A stretch of DNA of 64,000 nucleotides from an uncultured bacterium (GCA_947073545.1 CAMTMP010000006.1:62001-126000), one strand, 5' to 3'; shown: positions 25,060 through 34,703, counted from the first letter of the stretch. Made by a program: numbers and translations. The notes: generated by a model not told the origin, from the letters alone.

Positions 25060-25088
25060 TTTATCTTTAGCCGAAAAATTGGTAGAAT
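25060..25088 (+). promoter_or_regulatory. Possible promoter for the second sensor operon
   Basis: TTTATC, 17 bases, TAGAAT. Transcription would start about 8 bases after, just before the GAAGGAG ribosome-binding site of the kinase gene. Confidence 0.35.
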
Positions 25089-25111
25089 GAATAGATGAAG
25101 GAGAAGTCAAT

Positions 25112-26659
25112 ATGCAGCCTGCAAAAGTAAAGTATTCGATTAAATATAAACTGATTTTGCTGTCAGTCGTGGTAGCCGTGCCTTTTTTGGTGATGGTGCT
25201 TTACCTGCTCTATGCCCTGCACAATTATAGCGGCGCCTATGACGCGATTGTAGGAAACCTGACAGTGGCGAATAGCTATAACCTGAATTTTAAGGAGGAG
25301 ATGGACGAGAGTCTCTACAAGCTGGTGGTGGGATTCGTCACTTTTGACACGGTGGGAGACGACGGGAGTCTGGTAGATCCGTATGAGCATCTGAACAGGC
25401 TGCGGGGCGAGTTTGGCGACCTTATGAGCATTACCACGGACATTGAGAGCCGCGCAAGACTGCAGATTCTCCTGCGCAATATCAATACGCTGGAGGACCG
25501 CGTGGACGACATCCGGACAAATCTTGAGACGGACGTAGGGTACGATGTCAATATCGAGATGCTTGACAATAATATTTACATTCTGACGGAGCTGATTCAG
25601 GATAATATCCAGTCTTACATCTATTATCAGACGAAGAGCATGGAATATCTGACAAATCAGTTGAACGTAAAGGTGCACAGTTTTACCGTGTTTTGCGGGG
25701 TGCTGCTTGTGCTGCTGCTCTTTATGGTGGCGACTTTGATCGTGATGTTCGTGACGGATATCATAAGACCGATTAAGGAGCTTTGCGGCGTGACGGAACG
25801 GGTGGCCGAAGGCGATTTCTCGGTCAGAGCGGAAGTGGAAACGCAGGATGAAGTGGCTGTTTTAGCGGACAGCGTGAATTTGATGACGGAGAGTTTGGAA
25901 GGGCTTGTGTCGAAGATCAAGGAGGACGAGCGGAAGATGCGAAAAGCGGATCTGCGGCTTTTGCAGGAGCAGATCAATCCACATTTTCTTTATAATACGC
26001 TGGATACTATTGTCTGGCTGATCGAGGGAAACGATTCCGACAAGGCAGTAAATATGGTTATGTCGCTGTCGGAATTTTTCAGACTGGTTTTAAGCAAGGG
26101 AAAAGAATATATCACCATTCAGGAAGAAGAACTCCATATTAAAAGCTATCTGGAGATTCAGCAGGTGCGTTACCGGGATATTTTGGAATATGAAATTCAG
26201 ATTGATCCCGGACTATATCAATATCAGATTTTGAAGCTGACCCTTCAGCCGCTGGTGGAAAATTCCCTCTATCACGGCATCAAATACAAGCGCGCCAAAG
26301 GCCGTATTACCGTTACGGGTCAGATGGAAGGAGAACAGATCAGGCTCCGGGTGGCGGACGACGGCGTCGGCATGGAGGAGGAGGACCTTCGCAAACTGCA
26401 AAAGGAAATCGAGAAACCGTGCAAGGAGACAGAAAAGGGATTCGGACTTGCAAATGTCAATGAGAGAATCCGCATGAATTTCGGGGCGGAATACGGCATG
26501 AAGATAGATTCTTACAAAGGGCAGGGCACATGCGTGGAGATCGTGATTCCGGCGGTGCCTTATGCGGCGGAAAAAGAGTCTTCTCCGCCTGAATTTGAGA
26601 TTCCTAGAAGCGGAATTATGGAGGAAAAGTGGTGTTTCGTAAAAGATCTTACAGTTTGA
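25112..26659 (+). CDS. YesM-type sensor histidine kinase
   Basis: 515 aa. Membrane helices at ~15-38 and ~190-215 flank an extracellular helical sensor region. A HAMP domain (~213-265) is followed by the His_kinase domain with QEQINPHFLYNTLDTIVWL (phosphoacceptor His ~292) and a HATPase_c domain with LVENSLYHGIKY, DDGVGMEEEDL and GFGLANVNERIRM. YesM kinases pair with AraC-type receivers to control carbohydrate transporters. The next gene starts inside its 3' end. GAAGGAG precedes the ATG. Confidence 0.93.
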   Translation: MQPAKVKYSIKYKLILLSVVVAVPFLVMVLYLLYALHNYSGAYDAIVGNLTVANSYNLNFKEEMDESLYKLVVGFVTFDTVGDDGSLVDPYEHLNRLRGEFGDLMSITTDIESRARLQILLRNINTLEDRVDDIRTNLETDVGYDVNIEMLDNNIYILTELIQDNIQSYIYYQTKSMEYLTNQLNVKVHSFTVFCGVLLVLLLFMVATLIVMFVTDIIRPIKELCGVTERVAEGDFSVRAEVETQDEVAVLADSVNLMTESLEGLVSKIKEDERKMRKADLRLLQEQINPHFLYNTLDTIVWLIEGNDSDKAVNMVMSLSEFFRLVLSKGKEYITIQEEELHIKSYLEIQQVRYRDILEYEIQIDPGLYQYQILKLTLQPLVENSLYHGIKYKRAKGRITVTGQMEGEQIRLRVADDGVGMEEEDLRKLQKEIEKPCKETEKGFGLANVNERIRMNFGAEYGMKIDSYKGQGTCVEIVIPAVPYAAEKESSPPEFEIPRSGIMEEKWCFVKDLTV

Positions 26660-27657
26660 TAGTGGTTGGGCTGCTCTTTGTAATGACGATGGCGCTTTTG
26701 CTTTACGGCAGCAGGCTCTTTACGAATATTGAGGAAGAGGCCCATATGACGCAGGAAAACCGGATCGTGGTGGGGGTATCACAGCTTGGCAGTGAATCCG
26801 GATGGCGGACTGCCAACACAGAATCCGTGCAGAATGCGTTTACCCGGCATAACGGTTATTTTCTGATATACAACAATGCCAGACAGAAGCAGGAAAACCA
26901 ATTGAAAGCGATCCGCAGTTTTATTTCCCAGCGGGTGGACTATATTATTTTTTCTCCCGTGGTGGAGACGGGCTGGGAGACGGTGCTGCAGGAGGCGAAG
27001 CAGGCTGGTATTCCCGTGATTCTCATGGACCGCAATGTGGATGTGGAGGACGAAAGTCTGTACGTGACCTGTGTGGGCAGTGATTTTGAGGAGGAAGGCG
27101 AGAAGGCCGGACGGTGGCTTGAAAGGGAACTTGTGCGGCAGCGAAGGTCGAGCCAGTCGGTCAATATTGTGATACTGACCGGAACGGAAGGGTCTTCCTC
27201 CCAGATCGGGAGATCTGCAGGGTTTGCAGCGGTGGCGGACAGACATGCAAACTGGAATATCCTCGAAGAGAAGTGCGCGGAGTTTACGTCCACAAAGGGG
27301 AAGGAAGTGATGAAAACATTTCTGAAAAGATACCCGGATATCGATGTAGTGGTTTCACAGAATGACGATATGACCTTTGGAGCCATCGAGGCGATCGAGG
27401 AGTCGGGGCGTACGGTGGGTGTGGACGGAGACATAATCATTCTTTCTTTTGACGCGGTGCGTGGGGCCCTCGACATGGTTGCAGACGGCGTGATTAACGT
27501 GGACATCGAGTGCAATCCGAATCAGGGTGAGTATCTTCTCCGGGTGATAGACATGCTGGAGGCGGGCGAGAAGGTCGAGAAAAAATATTATGTGGAAGAG
27601 GATATTTTCACCATAGACAATGTGACGCAGGAGCTGCTGCAGGAGAGAACTTACTAG
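26629..27657 (+). CDS. Membrane-anchored sugar-binding sensor protein (YtfQ-like)
   Basis: 342 aa from a GTG with GGAGG 5-7 bases upstream, overlapping the kinase gene by 31 bases. One N-terminal helix (~8-26), no lipobox cysteine, then a type-I periplasmic-binding fold: VGVSQLGSESGWRTAN, VDYIIFSPVVETGWETVL, IPVILMDRNVDV, VVVSQNDDMTFGAIEA, and VNVDIECNPNQGEYLL. These segments are those of galactofuranose-binding YtfQ and are close to the lipoprotein at 30839. Placed between kinase and regulator, it is probably the sensor's sugar receptor. Confidence 0.88.
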   Translation: MVFRKRSYSLIVVGLLFVMTMALLLYGSRLFTNIEEEAHMTQENRIVVGVSQLGSESGWRTANTESVQNAFTRHNGYFLIYNNARQKQENQLKAIRSFISQRVDYIIFSPVVETGWETVLQEAKQAGIPVILMDRNVDVEDESLYVTCVGSDFEEEGEKAGRWLERELVRQRRSSQSVNIVILTGTEGSSSQIGRSAGFAAVADRHANWNILEEKCAEFTSTKGKEVMKTFLKRYPDIDVVVSQNDDMTFGAIEAIEESGRTVGVDGDIIILSFDAVRGALDMVADGVINVDIECNPNQGEYLLRVIDMLEAGEKVEKKYYVEEDIFTIDNVTQELLQERTY

Positions 27658-27692
27658 ACAGCGAAGGTGACGGTAGCGGAAGGGAGAGGTAA

Positions 27693-29321
27693 ATGCTGAA
27701 AGTATTTTTGGTGGAGGATGAGAGTATTGTCCGGGAAGGGATCAGGGATAATATACCGTGGCAGCAGTACGGCTATGAGTTTGTGGGGGAGGCGAGTGAC
27801 GGGGAGATGGCACTGCCGCTCATTCAGAAGACGAAGCCTGACGTTTTGCTCACGGATATCAAAATGCCCTTTATGGATGGGCTGTCCTTAAGCAAGCTCG
27901 TGCATCAGGAATTTCCCGACATGAAAATCATTATTATCAGCGGCTATGACGATTTTGAGTATGCCCGCGGCGCGATACTGGTCGGTGCGGAGCAGTATCT
28001 TCTGAAGCCGATTACCAGAGCAGCCATGCAGAAAGTACTGGCGGAGCTTAAAACAAAGATTGAAACGGAACGGGAACAGAAGACCTATCAGGAGAAATTT
28101 CAGAGTGAGGCCAGAGAATATGAGCAGTTTTCCCGGACGGACTTTTTTGTCAAGGTGTTCGAGGGCCGTATGCCGGTACAGGATATTTATGAGGAAGCCG
28201 CAAAGCTGTCATTGAAAATAAATGCGCCCTGTTACAATATTTTGTTGTTCAATTTACAGGAAAAGCGTACTGGAGAAAACAGGGGGATGGAATCCGAGGA
28301 CTTTGCCAGAAAGCGGGAGGAGCTTCTGCATTATTTTATCCGTTACCCGGAAAATCTGGTTTTCCGGTGGAATGTGAATACTTACGGCGTACTGATCAAG
28401 GGGAGCCCTGCGCAGATGCAGGAGCTTGGCGCAAGGTGTCTCGAAAACGTGGACCGCATTTGCCATCAGGCGGAAGAGTTTCTGGACTGGTATGTGGCCT
28501 TGGGTGAGCCGGTGGAAAGACTGAGTATGCTGACCGAGTGTTACAGCAAGGTCAATCATATTTTCGCGTATCGTTTTCTGATGCCGCAGGTGCATGTGTT
28601 TACCAAAGAAACGATGGGCCGGAATATGCCGGAAAAGGAGGAAGGCGGAAGGATTCTTGATATCGATCCGGCGAAGGTGGACGTGGAACTGATCCGGGAC
28701 TTCTTGCTTCATGGCACACGGGATGAGATTGCGGATTTTGTGGAGAATTATCTTCTGGAGATGGGAGAAGCGATGCAGACGGCCATGTTCCGCAACTATC
28801 TGACGCTGCATGTCTATTTTGCGGCGGTTTCCTATGTGGAATCTTTAGGCTGTAATAAGGAAGAGCTGCTGCAGCTTTTGAGCGGGGCGGGACTGACGCC
28901 GGAGGGGCAGTATGACGTGGACACGCTATCCGATTATCTCTGCGGAATGTTTGAGAAAACGGTGGAGCTTCGCGACAGGGAGTCGGACAACCAGAGCAAA
29001 CGCATTTTGAAAAAGGCGCTCTCTTATATAGAAGAAAATTATTCGCAGGAGTCTCTTTCTTTAAACTCCGTTGCGGGCGAGGTCAATGTCAGCGCAAACT
29101 ATTTCAGTGCGATTTTTTCTCAGGCCATGCAGGTGACTTTTGTGGAGTATGTGACGGGCAAGCGAATGGACAAGGCGAAAAAACTTTTACGCCAGACGCA
29201 GATGCATACAGGAGAAATCGCCATGGAGGTGGGCTACAAAGACCCGCATTATTTTAGTTTTGTCTTCAAAAAGACGCAGGGCTGTACGCCGAGGGAGTAC
29301 CGTGCAGGCGGGAGGGGCTGA
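27693..29321 (+). CDS. YesN-type response regulator with AraC HTH
   Basis: 542 aa. Receiver domain ~1-120 with VEDE, the Asp in LLTDIKMPFMDG (~55) and the Lys in LLKPI. A long central region of ~300 residues of the kind seen in clostridial YesN regulators leads to a C-terminal HTH_18 pair (~440-540): SLNSVAGEVNVSANYFSAIFSQ and HTGEIAMEVGYKDPHYFSFVFKK. Transcription factor for the YtfQRT-like transporter by context. An imperfect hairpin spans its stop codon. Confidence 0.93.
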   Translation: MLKVFLVEDESIVREGIRDNIPWQQYGYEFVGEASDGEMALPLIQKTKPDVLLTDIKMPFMDGLSLSKLVHQEFPDMKIIIISGYDDFEYARGAILVGAEQYLLKPITRAAMQKVLAELKTKIETEREQKTYQEKFQSEAREYEQFSRTDFFVKVFEGRMPVQDIYEEAAKLSLKINAPCYNILLFNLQEKRTGENRGMESEDFARKREELLHYFIRYPENLVFRWNVNTYGVLIKGSPAQMQELGARCLENVDRICHQAEEFLDWYVALGEPVERLSMLTECYSKVNHIFAYRFLMPQVHVFTKETMGRNMPEKEEGGRILDIDPAKVDVELIRDFLLHGTRDEIADFVENYLLEMGEAMQTAMFRNYLTLHVYFAAVSYVESLGCNKEELLQLLSGAGLTPEGQYDVDTLSDYLCGMFEKTVELRDRESDNQSKRILKKALSYIEENYSQESLSLNSVAGEVNVSANYFSAIFSQAMQVTFVEYVTGKRMDKAKKLLRQTQMHTGEIAMEVGYKDPHYFSFVFKKTQGCTPREYRAGGRG

Positions 29322-29341
29322 CAGGAAATGACGCCCGCCTG
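29305..29341. terminator. Possible shared terminator of convergent genes
   Basis: CAGGCGGG / CCCGCCTG arms across the stop of the YesN-like gene, 21 bases apart, with no T run. Weak. Confidence 0.35.
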
Positions 29342-29351
29342 TCGCCGGAGC

Positions 29352-30428
29352 TTATGCAGGTCCGTCGCTTTCCTTGCGCACAAGCTCCCACGGGATTTCC
29401 TGAGAGATAACGGGTATGCCCTGCAGCATCTTCATCATGGTTTCCGCCACACATCCGCCCATCTCATGAGGCCGGTGGGCGAGGGTGGTGATGCGGACTT
29501 TACTCAGCTCACTTAAATAGGTGTTGTCGAAGCAGACAACGGAGAGATCGCGTGGAACCCGGATGCCGGCGTAGGACAGTTCCTTGATGAGCCAGTACGC
29601 GATTTCGTCGTTATAGCAGATCACGGCGGTACAGCCGGAAAGATGTTCTTTGATATAGGCTGCGAGAAAACGGCTGTCCTGATTTTTCTCAAGTTTCTCG
29701 AGATCGAAGCTGTGAAACCAGCCAACGTTTCTGTCTGACATCGTTGCGTTCTGGTCGCGGAGACAGCAGAAAGCGCCCAGATAGCGTTCCGGGCCCTGCT
29801 TGTCGTCTGCCTTAAAGATGCCTGCGATGCGGGTGTGCCCCAGTTCGGTCAGGTGACTGGCCAGGAGGTAGCCTCCGTAATAGTTATCGTCTTTGATGCA
29901 GATCTCGTCCGGAAAAGCGTCATATTTGTTATGTAGAAACAGCAACTTCGTGCCTGCGCCTTTCAGCCTTTCAAAGAGATCGGTATTGGGCGTGGGGAGC
30001 GCGCTCTTTGCGCCTTCCACGATAACGCCGCGGGGCGGGGCGGCGAGAAGGGAAAGCAAGAGCTGCCGTTCCCGGGAGACGTCGTTCTCTGTGGGATGAA
30101 CCTCTAGCTGGTAGCCTTTGTCTGCGAGGGCGGCGCGTATATCGGTGAGCAGATGGGGATAAATGTACTCCTGATTGCTGGCGATCAGTATGGGGACGAT
30201 GTTCCGGTCCGTGTCGGGGGAGAGTCCTGTGGCATAGGAACCGCTTCCCTTGCGGCTCTCGATCAGCCCTTGGCTTCTGAGGAGGGAGAGAGCGGCCCGC
30301 ACGGTCTGCCGACTGACCTGATATTGCCCAGCAATGGCGGCTTCGGTGGGAAGCGCGGTGATTCCCTGCTTCAAATTCCGGGAAATCAGTTCGGTAAGTT
30401 GTTTCGAAAGTGTTTCGTACTTGTTCAT
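29352..30428 (-). CDS. GntR/LacI-type repressor (AraR-like)
   Basis: 358 aa from ATG 30428 (AGGGGAG upstream). An in-frame ATG at 30467 has no ribosome-binding site. The N-terminal GntR winged helix (~5-70) shows LPTEAAIAGQYQVSRQTVRAAL and LIESRKGSGSY. The rest is a LacI-type sugar-binding effector domain (VPILIASNQEYIYPHLL ... FDNTYLSELSKVRITTLAHRP). This fusion is that of the arabinose repressor AraR, so it should bind a sugar and release DNA. Divergent from the transporter genes and likely their repressor. Effector sugar not determinable. Confidence 0.92.
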   Translation of the reverse strand: MNKYETLSKQLTELISRNLKQGITALPTEAAIAGQYQVSRQTVRAALSLLRSQGLIESRKGSGSYATGLSPDTDRNIVPILIASNQEYIYPHLLTDIRAALADKGYQLEVHPTENDVSRERQLLLSLLAAPPRGVIVEGAKSALPTPNTDLFERLKGAGTKLLFLHNKYDAFPDEICIKDDNYYGGYLLASHLTELGHTRIAGIFKADDKQGPERYLGAFCCLRDQNATMSDRNVGWFHSFDLEKLEKNQDSRFLAAYIKEHLSGCTAVICYNDEIAYWLIKELSYAGIRVPRDLSVVCFDNTYLSELSKVRITTLAHRPHEMGGCVAETMMKMLQGIPVISQEIPWELVRKESDGPA

Positions 30429-30838
30429 AGTAAAAAAACTCCCCTTTTGTTCATGGTTTATTAACAAATTATATTAAAATTATTCACAAAGTTTGTCCCA
30501 ATCGGAAGAAAACACCTTCCGAATCACGGTTCTGAATAGATTGCCTATAAAAGAATAATGTCTAAAACAGGAAACAGCATCATAAAAATCTATAAAAAAA
30601 TAACCGTATCGTAAAAAATTACCCCTAATTTTAAAATTTGTACTATTTGATCTGATTATAACACAGATTTGTATTGTTAAACCCATACAAAATGCACAAA
30701 AGGATGATTTTGGGTGTTGAACTGTATCGTGCATTTTGCTAAAGTGATCTCAGGGACGGGGAAACAGGAAATCCCGCCACCTAAAAACATATGCCCTCAT
30801 CACAGGGATGGGGGTCAGTGAAAGGGAGGAAACAAACA
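30429..30838. promoter_or_regulatory. Divergent control region between the repressor gene and the YtfQ-like lipoprotein gene
   Basis: AT-rich. Contains ATTTGTAC at 30636, identical to the AraR half-site ATTTGTAC, and a spaced pair ATTTGTA (30667-30673) / ATACAAAAT (30685-30693). A likely promoter for the rightward genes is TTGAAC (30717), 17 bases, TAAAGT (30740). The operators lie just upstream of it. No gene is seen. Confidence 0.5.
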
Positions 30839-31951
30839 ATGAAGAAAAAAATGGCAGTTTTACTGACAGGCGCTATGGTTATGGCTACTCTGGCAGGCTG
30901 TGGCGGCGGTGAGGCAGCTCCCGCGGCAGAGACGACAGCTCCGGCAGCAGAAGAGGCACCCGCAGAGGAGGAAGCTCCTGCGGCAGAGGAGGAGGCTCCT
31001 GCAGCAGAGGAAGAGGCACCCGCAGAGGAGGCTGAGGCTCCTGCAGCAAGCGGTGAGCTGATTACCGTTGGTATCATCAACAACGACCCCAGTGAGTCCG
31101 GTTATCGTACCGCGAACGATGCGGATCTGAAGGCAGCATTCACTGAGGAGAACGGCTACTCTGCATCTTTTGCATATGGTAACCCTGCAGTAGGTAATGC
31201 GAATGAGGATCAGGTAAAGGCAGCGCAGCAGTTCATTCAGGATGGTGTTGACTATCTGCTTCTCTCCGCGGCTGATACCGCTGGCTGGGATACCGTTTTA
31301 CAGGATGCGCAGGCCGCAGGCGTTGAGGTTATCCTGTTTGACCGTACCATCGACGCTGATGAAAGTCTTTACGCAGCATCCATCGTGTCCGACATGGACA
31401 AAGAAGGTGAGACCGCAGTAGAATGGCTGGCAGGTCAGGGTCTTGAGACCTACAATATCATCCACCTTCAGGGTCAGATGGGTTCCGCGGCACAGCAGGG
31501 TCGTACCAAAGCTCTGGATGAGAAGGTAGCGGCAGAGGCTAACTGGAACATGGTTGAGCAGCAGACAGCTTCCTGGAATGCAGAGAATGCACAGCAGATT
31601 GTGCAGTCCGTAATCAGCTCCGGCAAAGAGTTCAACGTAATCTACGCTGAGAACGACGATATGGCTAAGGGCGCTGTTGCAGCTCTGGATGCAGCTAACA
31701 TTTCTCACGGCGTAGGCAAGGACGTTATCGTAATGGGATTTGACTGCAACAAGTGGGCTCTGGAAGAGCTGCTTGCAGGCAACTGGAACTACGATGGACA
31801 GTGTAATCCTTTCCAGTCTTCCTACATTGATGATGTTATCAAGACCCTCGAGAGCGGCGGTACACCTGCTGAGAAGGTAATCATCATGGAGGAGAAGGGC
31901 TTCGACGCAGAGACCATCACACAGGAAGATGTAGATACCTACGGAATTTAA
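30839..31951 (+). CDS. ytfQ: Galactofuranose-type sugar-binding lipoprotein (YtfQ-like)
   Basis: 370 aa from the ATG at 30839 (GGGAGG 9 bases upstream). Lipobox LAGC near residue 20. Then a repetitive Ala/Pro/Glu linker (~24-75) built from near-tandem APAAEEE units, and a periplasmic-binding domain: VGIINNDPSESGYRTAND, VDYLLLSAADTAGWDTVL, VILFDRTIDAD, NVIYAENDDMAKGAVAAL, QCNPFQSSYIDDVI. The closest known relative is E. coli YtfQ, which binds galactofuranose. Codon use is very biased to highly expressed codons compared with its neighbours, suggesting abundant expression. First gene of a four-gene transporter. Confidence 0.92.
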   Translation: MKKKMAVLLTGAMVMATLAGCGGGEAAPAAETTAPAAEEAPAEEEAPAAEEEAPAAEEEAPAEEAEAPAASGELITVGIINNDPSESGYRTANDADLKAAFTEENGYSASFAYGNPAVGNANEDQVKAAQQFIQDGVDYLLLSAADTAGWDTVLQDAQAAGVEVILFDRTIDADESLYAASIVSDMDKEGETAVEWLAGQGLETYNIIHLQGQMGSAAQQGRTKALDEKVAAEANWNMVEQQTASWNAENAQQIVQSVISSGKEFNVIYAENDDMAKGAVAALDAANISHGVGKDVIVMGFDCNKWALEELLAGNWNYDGQCNPFQSSYIDDVIKTLESGGTPAEKVIIMEEKGFDAETITQEDVDTYGI

Positions 31952-31998
31952 TTAGGTAGTTTACTACTGAAATAAAAAATATGCTATAATGTATAAGA

Positions 31999-32033
31999 CG
32001 AGCGCGGCGCAGCGTATAGCCTGCCCGCGCTCG
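31999..32033 (+). terminator. Intercistronic GC hairpin after ytfQ
   Basis: CGAGCGCGG / CCGCGCTCG arms with CAGC..CCTG inside. It lies in the gap after the lipoprotein gene and could lower transcription of the downstream ATPase relative to the binding protein. A TATAAT box at 31985 may provide a secondary promoter. Confidence 0.55.
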
Positions 32034-32095
32034 CTTTCTATAAAATCCTACGGATTTATAAAAAACTATATGAAAATTGGGAGGTGGACCTGAGA

Positions 32096-33610
32096 GTGGA
32101 AGGAAATGTTGTATTAAAAATGAGAAACATTCACAAGATATTCCCCGGAGTGCACGCCCTGCAGGGTGTGGACTTTACACTGCGCAAAGGTGAAATCCAT
32201 GCGTTGATGGGGGAGAACGGCGCCGGAAAATCGACGCTGATCAAGGTTCTTACCGGGGTTTACGGCAAGGAGGACGGAGATATCTTCTTAGACGGCAAGG
32301 AGGGCGCGGTTGCGATTCATTCGCCTCAGGATGCGCAGAATATGGGCATCAGTACCGTGTATCAGGAGATCACGCTCTGCCCGAATCTCACTGTGGCTGA
32401 GAATATGTTTATTGCTCGTACCAAGGGCGCGGTGCAGAACTGGAAAAAAATGAACACGGATACGGACAGGATTCTGGAATCGCTGCAGATACCGGCGAGG
32501 GCGTCGCAGCAGCTTGGCACTTGTTCTCTGGCGGTACAGCAGATGATCGCGATCGCCCGTGCGGTTGACATGGAATGTAAAGTTCTGATTCTGGATGAGC
32601 CTACTTCTTCTCTGGATGAGCAGGAAGTTGAGAAACTCTTTAAGCTGATGCGGGATCTCCGCGCCAAGGGCGTAGGCATTATCTTCGTAACACATTTCTT
32701 AGAGCAGGTGTACGAGGTCTGTGACAGGATCACCGTTATGAGAGACGGTAAACTTGTGGGCGAATATGAAATTGAAAATCTTCCCCGCGTACAGTTGGTA
32801 TCCAAGATGCTTGGTAAAGAGGTGGACGATCTCTCCGATATCAAGGGCGAGGTTAAGACCTTCGATGCAGGAAAGAATGCGGTTCCCGTGCTGGAGGCGG
32901 AAGGTCTTGTCAGCAATGCGGGCATCAAGCCCTTCGATTTCCATATCAACAAGGGCGAGGTAAACGGTTTCACCGGACTCCTCGGTTCCGGACGAAGCGA
33001 GTGTGTGCGCGCTATCTTCGGCGCGGACCGGGTGACCGGCGGAAAAGTCAAAATGGGCGGCAGGGACGTAAAGATTGCGAAGCCGCTTGACGCTATGAAG
33101 AACGGTATCGCATATCTGCCGGAGGATCGTAAGGTTGACGGTATTGTGGGAGATCTTTCTGTGCGCGACAATATTATTCTGGCGCAGCAGGTGCTTAAGG
33201 GCTTCTTCAAACCCTTCTCCAAGGCGGAAGCAAATAAGGTTGCGGATGAATACATAAAACTTCTGAATATTAAGACGGCTTCCAAGGATACGCCGATTAA
33301 GTCGCTTTCCGGCGGTAACCAGCAGAAGGTTATTCTGGCAAGATGGCTCTTTACCCATCCTGAATATCTGATTCTGGATGAGCCTACCCGTGGTATTGAC
33401 GTGGGTACAAAGGTTGACATCCAGAAGCTGGTGCTGAAACTGGCGTCCGAGGGCATGAGCGTAACCTTTATCTCCTCGGAGCTTGACGAGATGTTAAGAA
33501 CCTGTTCCCGCCTGATTGTCATGCGTGACCGCAAGGCGGTAGGCGAGCTGACAGGCGACGATCTGAATCAGGGTACGGTTATGAATACGATTGCGGGAGG
33601 TGACAAATAA
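32096..33610 (+). CDS. ytfR: Sugar ABC transporter ATPase (YtfR-like)
   Basis: 504 aa. I prefer GTG 32096. GTG 32084 overlaps the GGAGG ribosome-binding site. First domain: GENGAGKST, LGTCSLAVQQMIAIARAV in the signature region, VLILDEPTSSLDEQ. Second: LLGSGRSECVRAIFG, YLPEDRKVDG, LSGGNQQKVILARW, LILDEPTRGIDVG. A CUT2 double cassette powering import with the two permeases that follow. The downstream gene begins one base after its stop. Symbol by family resemblance and gene order. Confidence 0.93.
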   Translation: MEGNVVLKMRNIHKIFPGVHALQGVDFTLRKGEIHALMGENGAGKSTLIKVLTGVYGKEDGDIFLDGKEGAVAIHSPQDAQNMGISTVYQEITLCPNLTVAENMFIARTKGAVQNWKKMNTDTDRILESLQIPARASQQLGTCSLAVQQMIAIARAVDMECKVLILDEPTSSLDEQEVEKLFKLMRDLRAKGVGIIFVTHFLEQVYEVCDRITVMRDGKLVGEYEIENLPRVQLVSKMLGKEVDDLSDIKGEVKTFDAGKNAVPVLEAEGLVSNAGIKPFDFHINKGEVNGFTGLLGSGRSECVRAIFGADRVTGGKVKMGGRDVKIAKPLDAMKNGIAYLPEDRKVDGIVGDLSVRDNIILAQQVLKGFFKPFSKAEANKVADEYIKLLNIKTASKDTPIKSLSGGNQQKVILARWLFTHPEYLILDEPTRGIDVGTKVDIQKLVLKLASEGMSVTFISSELDEMLRTCSRLIVMRDRKAVGELTGDDLNQGTVMNTIAGGDK

Positions 33611-34702
33611 ATGGCAAACAATGAAAATGCGAAAACATCGAGTGCGGGTTTTCTAAAGAATCTTGTTAGAAATCAGTGTTTTATCCCGGTTGCGGCGCTT
33701 TTGCTGCTGGCAGTCTTTAACCTGATTGCCGATCCTGCTTTCTTTAAAATTACATTGGGATACAACAGCGCGGGCAACCCGGTGCTGTCCGGCTTTATCA
33801 TTGACATTATCAATAACGGTTCCGAGCTGGCGATACTGGCGATCGGCATGACGCTTGTCACGGCAGCTTCCGGCGGACAGGATATCAGCGTGGGCGCGGC
33901 TATCGCTATTGCGGGCAGCGTGATTCTGCGGGTGCTCTGCGGAGGAAATGCCCGTCCCGAAACCCTGCAGGCGCCTATCATAGTCGCGTTTCTGGTGGCT
34001 TGTGTAGTGGCAATGCTCTTCGGCGCATTCAACGGCGTGCTGGTGGCATATTTTAAGATCCAGCCCATGATCGCGACGCTGATTCTGTATACAGCGGGAC
34101 GTTCCATCGCGGCATGGATCAATAACAACGAGCTTCCTGTTATCAGCGATCCGAAGTTTGCTTATTTCGGCGGGTTTATTCCGGGTATACCGATCCCGAC
34201 GCCCTGCTTTATCGCAATCGCATGTATGCTCTTGATCGGCATTGTCTTAAAGGTGACAAATCTGCGGCTGTATACGCAGGCGGTTGGTATCAACCAGAGT
34301 TCCTCCAAGTTAAACGGTCTGAATCCTGAGATGATCAAGGTGATGACTTTCGTGATTCTTGGCTTGTGCGTAGCGGTTGCGGGACTGATCAAGGTAAGCC
34401 GTGTGTCTTCCATCAACTACTCCGTTATCGCGAAGGATATTGAAATGGACGCGATCCTTGCGGTTGCTCTTGGCGGCAATGCGCTCTCCGGCGGTAAGTT
34501 CAATATGGCGGCTTCCATTATCGGCGCATTTGTAATCCAGTGCTTGACGACGACACTTTACAAGTTCGGCGTTTCTTCAACGGCGCTTCCCGCTTACAAG
34601 GCGGTAGTGGTTATTCTGTTGGTAGTTGTCAGTGCACCCACTGTGAGAGAGTATTTTGATAAGATTACCAAAAAGATGAAACTGAGCAAGGAGGTGGCGT
34701 GA
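33611..34702 (+). CDS. ytfT: Sugar ABC transporter permease (YtfT-like)
   Basis: 363 aa, about eight to ten helices. The CUT2 hallmark is present as TLVTAASGGQDISVGAAIAIAGSV (~85) and VALGGNALSGGKFN near 295. A soluble N-terminal stretch (~20 residues) precedes the first helix. It forms a heterodimeric channel with the next permease. Starts directly after the ATPase stop and ends one base before the next ATG. Confidence 0.93.
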   Translation: MANNENAKTSSAGFLKNLVRNQCFIPVAALLLLAVFNLIADPAFFKITLGYNSAGNPVLSGFIIDIINNGSELAILAIGMTLVTAASGGQDISVGAAIAIAGSVILRVLCGGNARPETLQAPIIVAFLVACVVAMLFGAFNGVLVAYFKIQPMIATLILYTAGRSIAAWINNNELPVISDPKFAYFGGFIPGIPIPTPCFIAIACMLLIGIVLKVTNLRLYTQAVGINQSSSKLNGLNPEMIKVMTFVILGLCVAVAGLIKVSRVSSINYSVIAKDIEMDAILAVALGGNALSGGKFNMAASIIGAFVIQCLTTTLYKFGVSSTALPAYKAVVVILLVVVSAPTVREYFDKITKKMKLSKEVA

Positions 34703-34703
34703 A

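Noticed and set aside
32362..33534. 390-aa minus-strand open frame
   Set aside because: Antisense shadow of the ytfR ATPase, Ser/Pro/Arg-rich with no domain, caused by codon bias of the real gene.
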